From positions 1-62,204 of the forward strand of contig SLKI01000045.1 in assembly GCA_007134695.1 (NCBI GenBank): a stretch of 62,204 bases of DNA, given 5' to 3'. This DNA comes from Balneolaceae bacterium. Its GTDB lineage: Bacteria; Bacteroidota; Rhodothermia; Balneolales; Balneolaceae. The translations under genes were made by a program, and so were the position numbers. The stretch's first letter is position 1; each line of letters opens with the position of its first letter. Shown one piece after another: positions 61,846 to 62,204 of the stretch. A model generated the notes under the pieces. The model was not told the origin of the DNA and made no database searches. It saw nothing but the letters and a program-made list of their open reading frames with translations.

Positions 61846-62188
61846 TTTCTCTATTTCGATTGACGGATACGGAGCCGGTCCCGATCAGAACATCGACCAT
61901 CCGCTCGGCGTGGGCGGAGAGGATTTACATAAGTGGGCATTTCCGACGCGTACGATGCAACAAACCCTGTTTGGTGAAGATAAAGGCTCAACCGGAATCG
62001 ATGATGATTTTATCGCCCGTGGTTTTGAAAATATTGGAGCATGGATACTCGGCAGAAATATGTTCGGGCCTATCCGCGGCCCCTGGCCCGACGAGGAATG
62101 GAAGGGCTGGTGGGGAGACAATCCTCCTTATCACGTTCCGGTTTTTGTGCTGACTCATGGCAAGACAGGTAGTTTTTCATTCTTCTAA
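61823..62188 (+). pseudogene. DHFR-family (RibD C-terminal-like) protein, C-terminally truncated
   Basis: About 121 residues of a bacterial RibD_C/dihydrofolate-reductase-like protein: VNSFSISIDGYGAGPDQNIDHPLG, GAWILGRNMFGPIRGPW and NPPYHVPVFVLTH are its signature segments. After FVLTH the frame continues with eight unrelated residues (GKTGSFSF...) and stops at 62188, while intact members run on for about 60-70 more residues. Either a frameshift or a deletion cut it; the window ends 16 bases later. The ATG at 61823 is preferred to a TTG two codons upstream. Confidence 0.7.
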
Positions 62189-62204
62189 ACCATTGAGATT
62201 CATA

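Overview
The window looks like chromosomal DNA of a marine or saline heterotroph of the FCB group, most likely Balneolota/Rhodothermota or a close Bacteroidota relative. This placement is inferred from gene content and was not tested: an Oar-like TonB receptor, a DUF3822-like gene beside rsmD and coaD, the folP-cdaA pair, a GbsR-type regulator, a BAPKO_0422-like barrel and a DUF349 repeat protein. No rRNA, CRISPR array or prophage block is visible.

Layout. 1-2.1 kb: a solitary integron-type tyrosine recombinase (intI-like), followed by about 130-bp tandem repeats that each carry a copy of the 3' end of the adjacent tRNA-Val(UAC) gene, then a heptamer microsatellite. 2.2-7.2 kb: beta-oxidation genes (fadI-like thiolase, fadJ-like multifunctional enzyme), a converging MltB-type transglycosylase and a small unknown protein. 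7.3-16.5 kb: a long minus-strand run (GspG-like anchored protein, DUF3822-like, rsmD, coaD, aspartate-type aminotransferase, cysteine-poor FmdB-like protein, GbsR/MarR regulator, yraN, plsC, glpK, glpD) joining translation/CoA housekeeping to glycerol and phospholipid metabolism. 16.7-24.4 kb: MATE transporter, small unknown protein, Dps, MscS channel, DUF349 protein, MBL hydrolase with a receiver-like N-terminus, small beta-barrel. 24.4-31.8 kb: TonB receptor with an unusual leader, NPP-like lipoprotein, 7Fe/8Fe ferredoxin, folP, cdaA. 31.8-38.1 kb: mutA-mutB-meaB operon divergent from an acyl-CoA dehydrogenase; with fadI/fadJ this points to fatty-acid and branched/odd-chain acyl-CoA catabolism feeding propionyl-CoA to succinyl-CoA. 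38.3-48.6 kb: PAS-only protein, sufE, dsbD, an exported-looking class V aminotransferase, a lipoprotein RidA and two amidohydrolase-like proteins. 48.7-57.6 kb: TetR regulator with a perfect operator-like palindrome, then an RND efflux operon of one adaptor and two permeases. 57.6-62.2 kb: accessory/stress region with a palindromic element, a lipoprotein, a GlxA-type regulator, an AlkD-like protein and a VOC protein, ending in three consecutive genes that all look cut by deletions (OsmC, alpha/beta hydrolase, RibD_C/DHFR-like).

The signals I would look at first are the integron integrase beside tandem tRNA-end repeats; a near-identical 37/38-nt element upstream of both the 57.9-kb lipoprotein gene and the AlkD-like gene; the serial deletion scars at the right edge; the pairing of an exported PLP enzyme with a lipoprotein RidA; and the TetR palindrome whose half-sites recur before the RND operon. 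Several annotated starts are TTG or GTG, or were moved inward to an ATG with better support; each case is noted.
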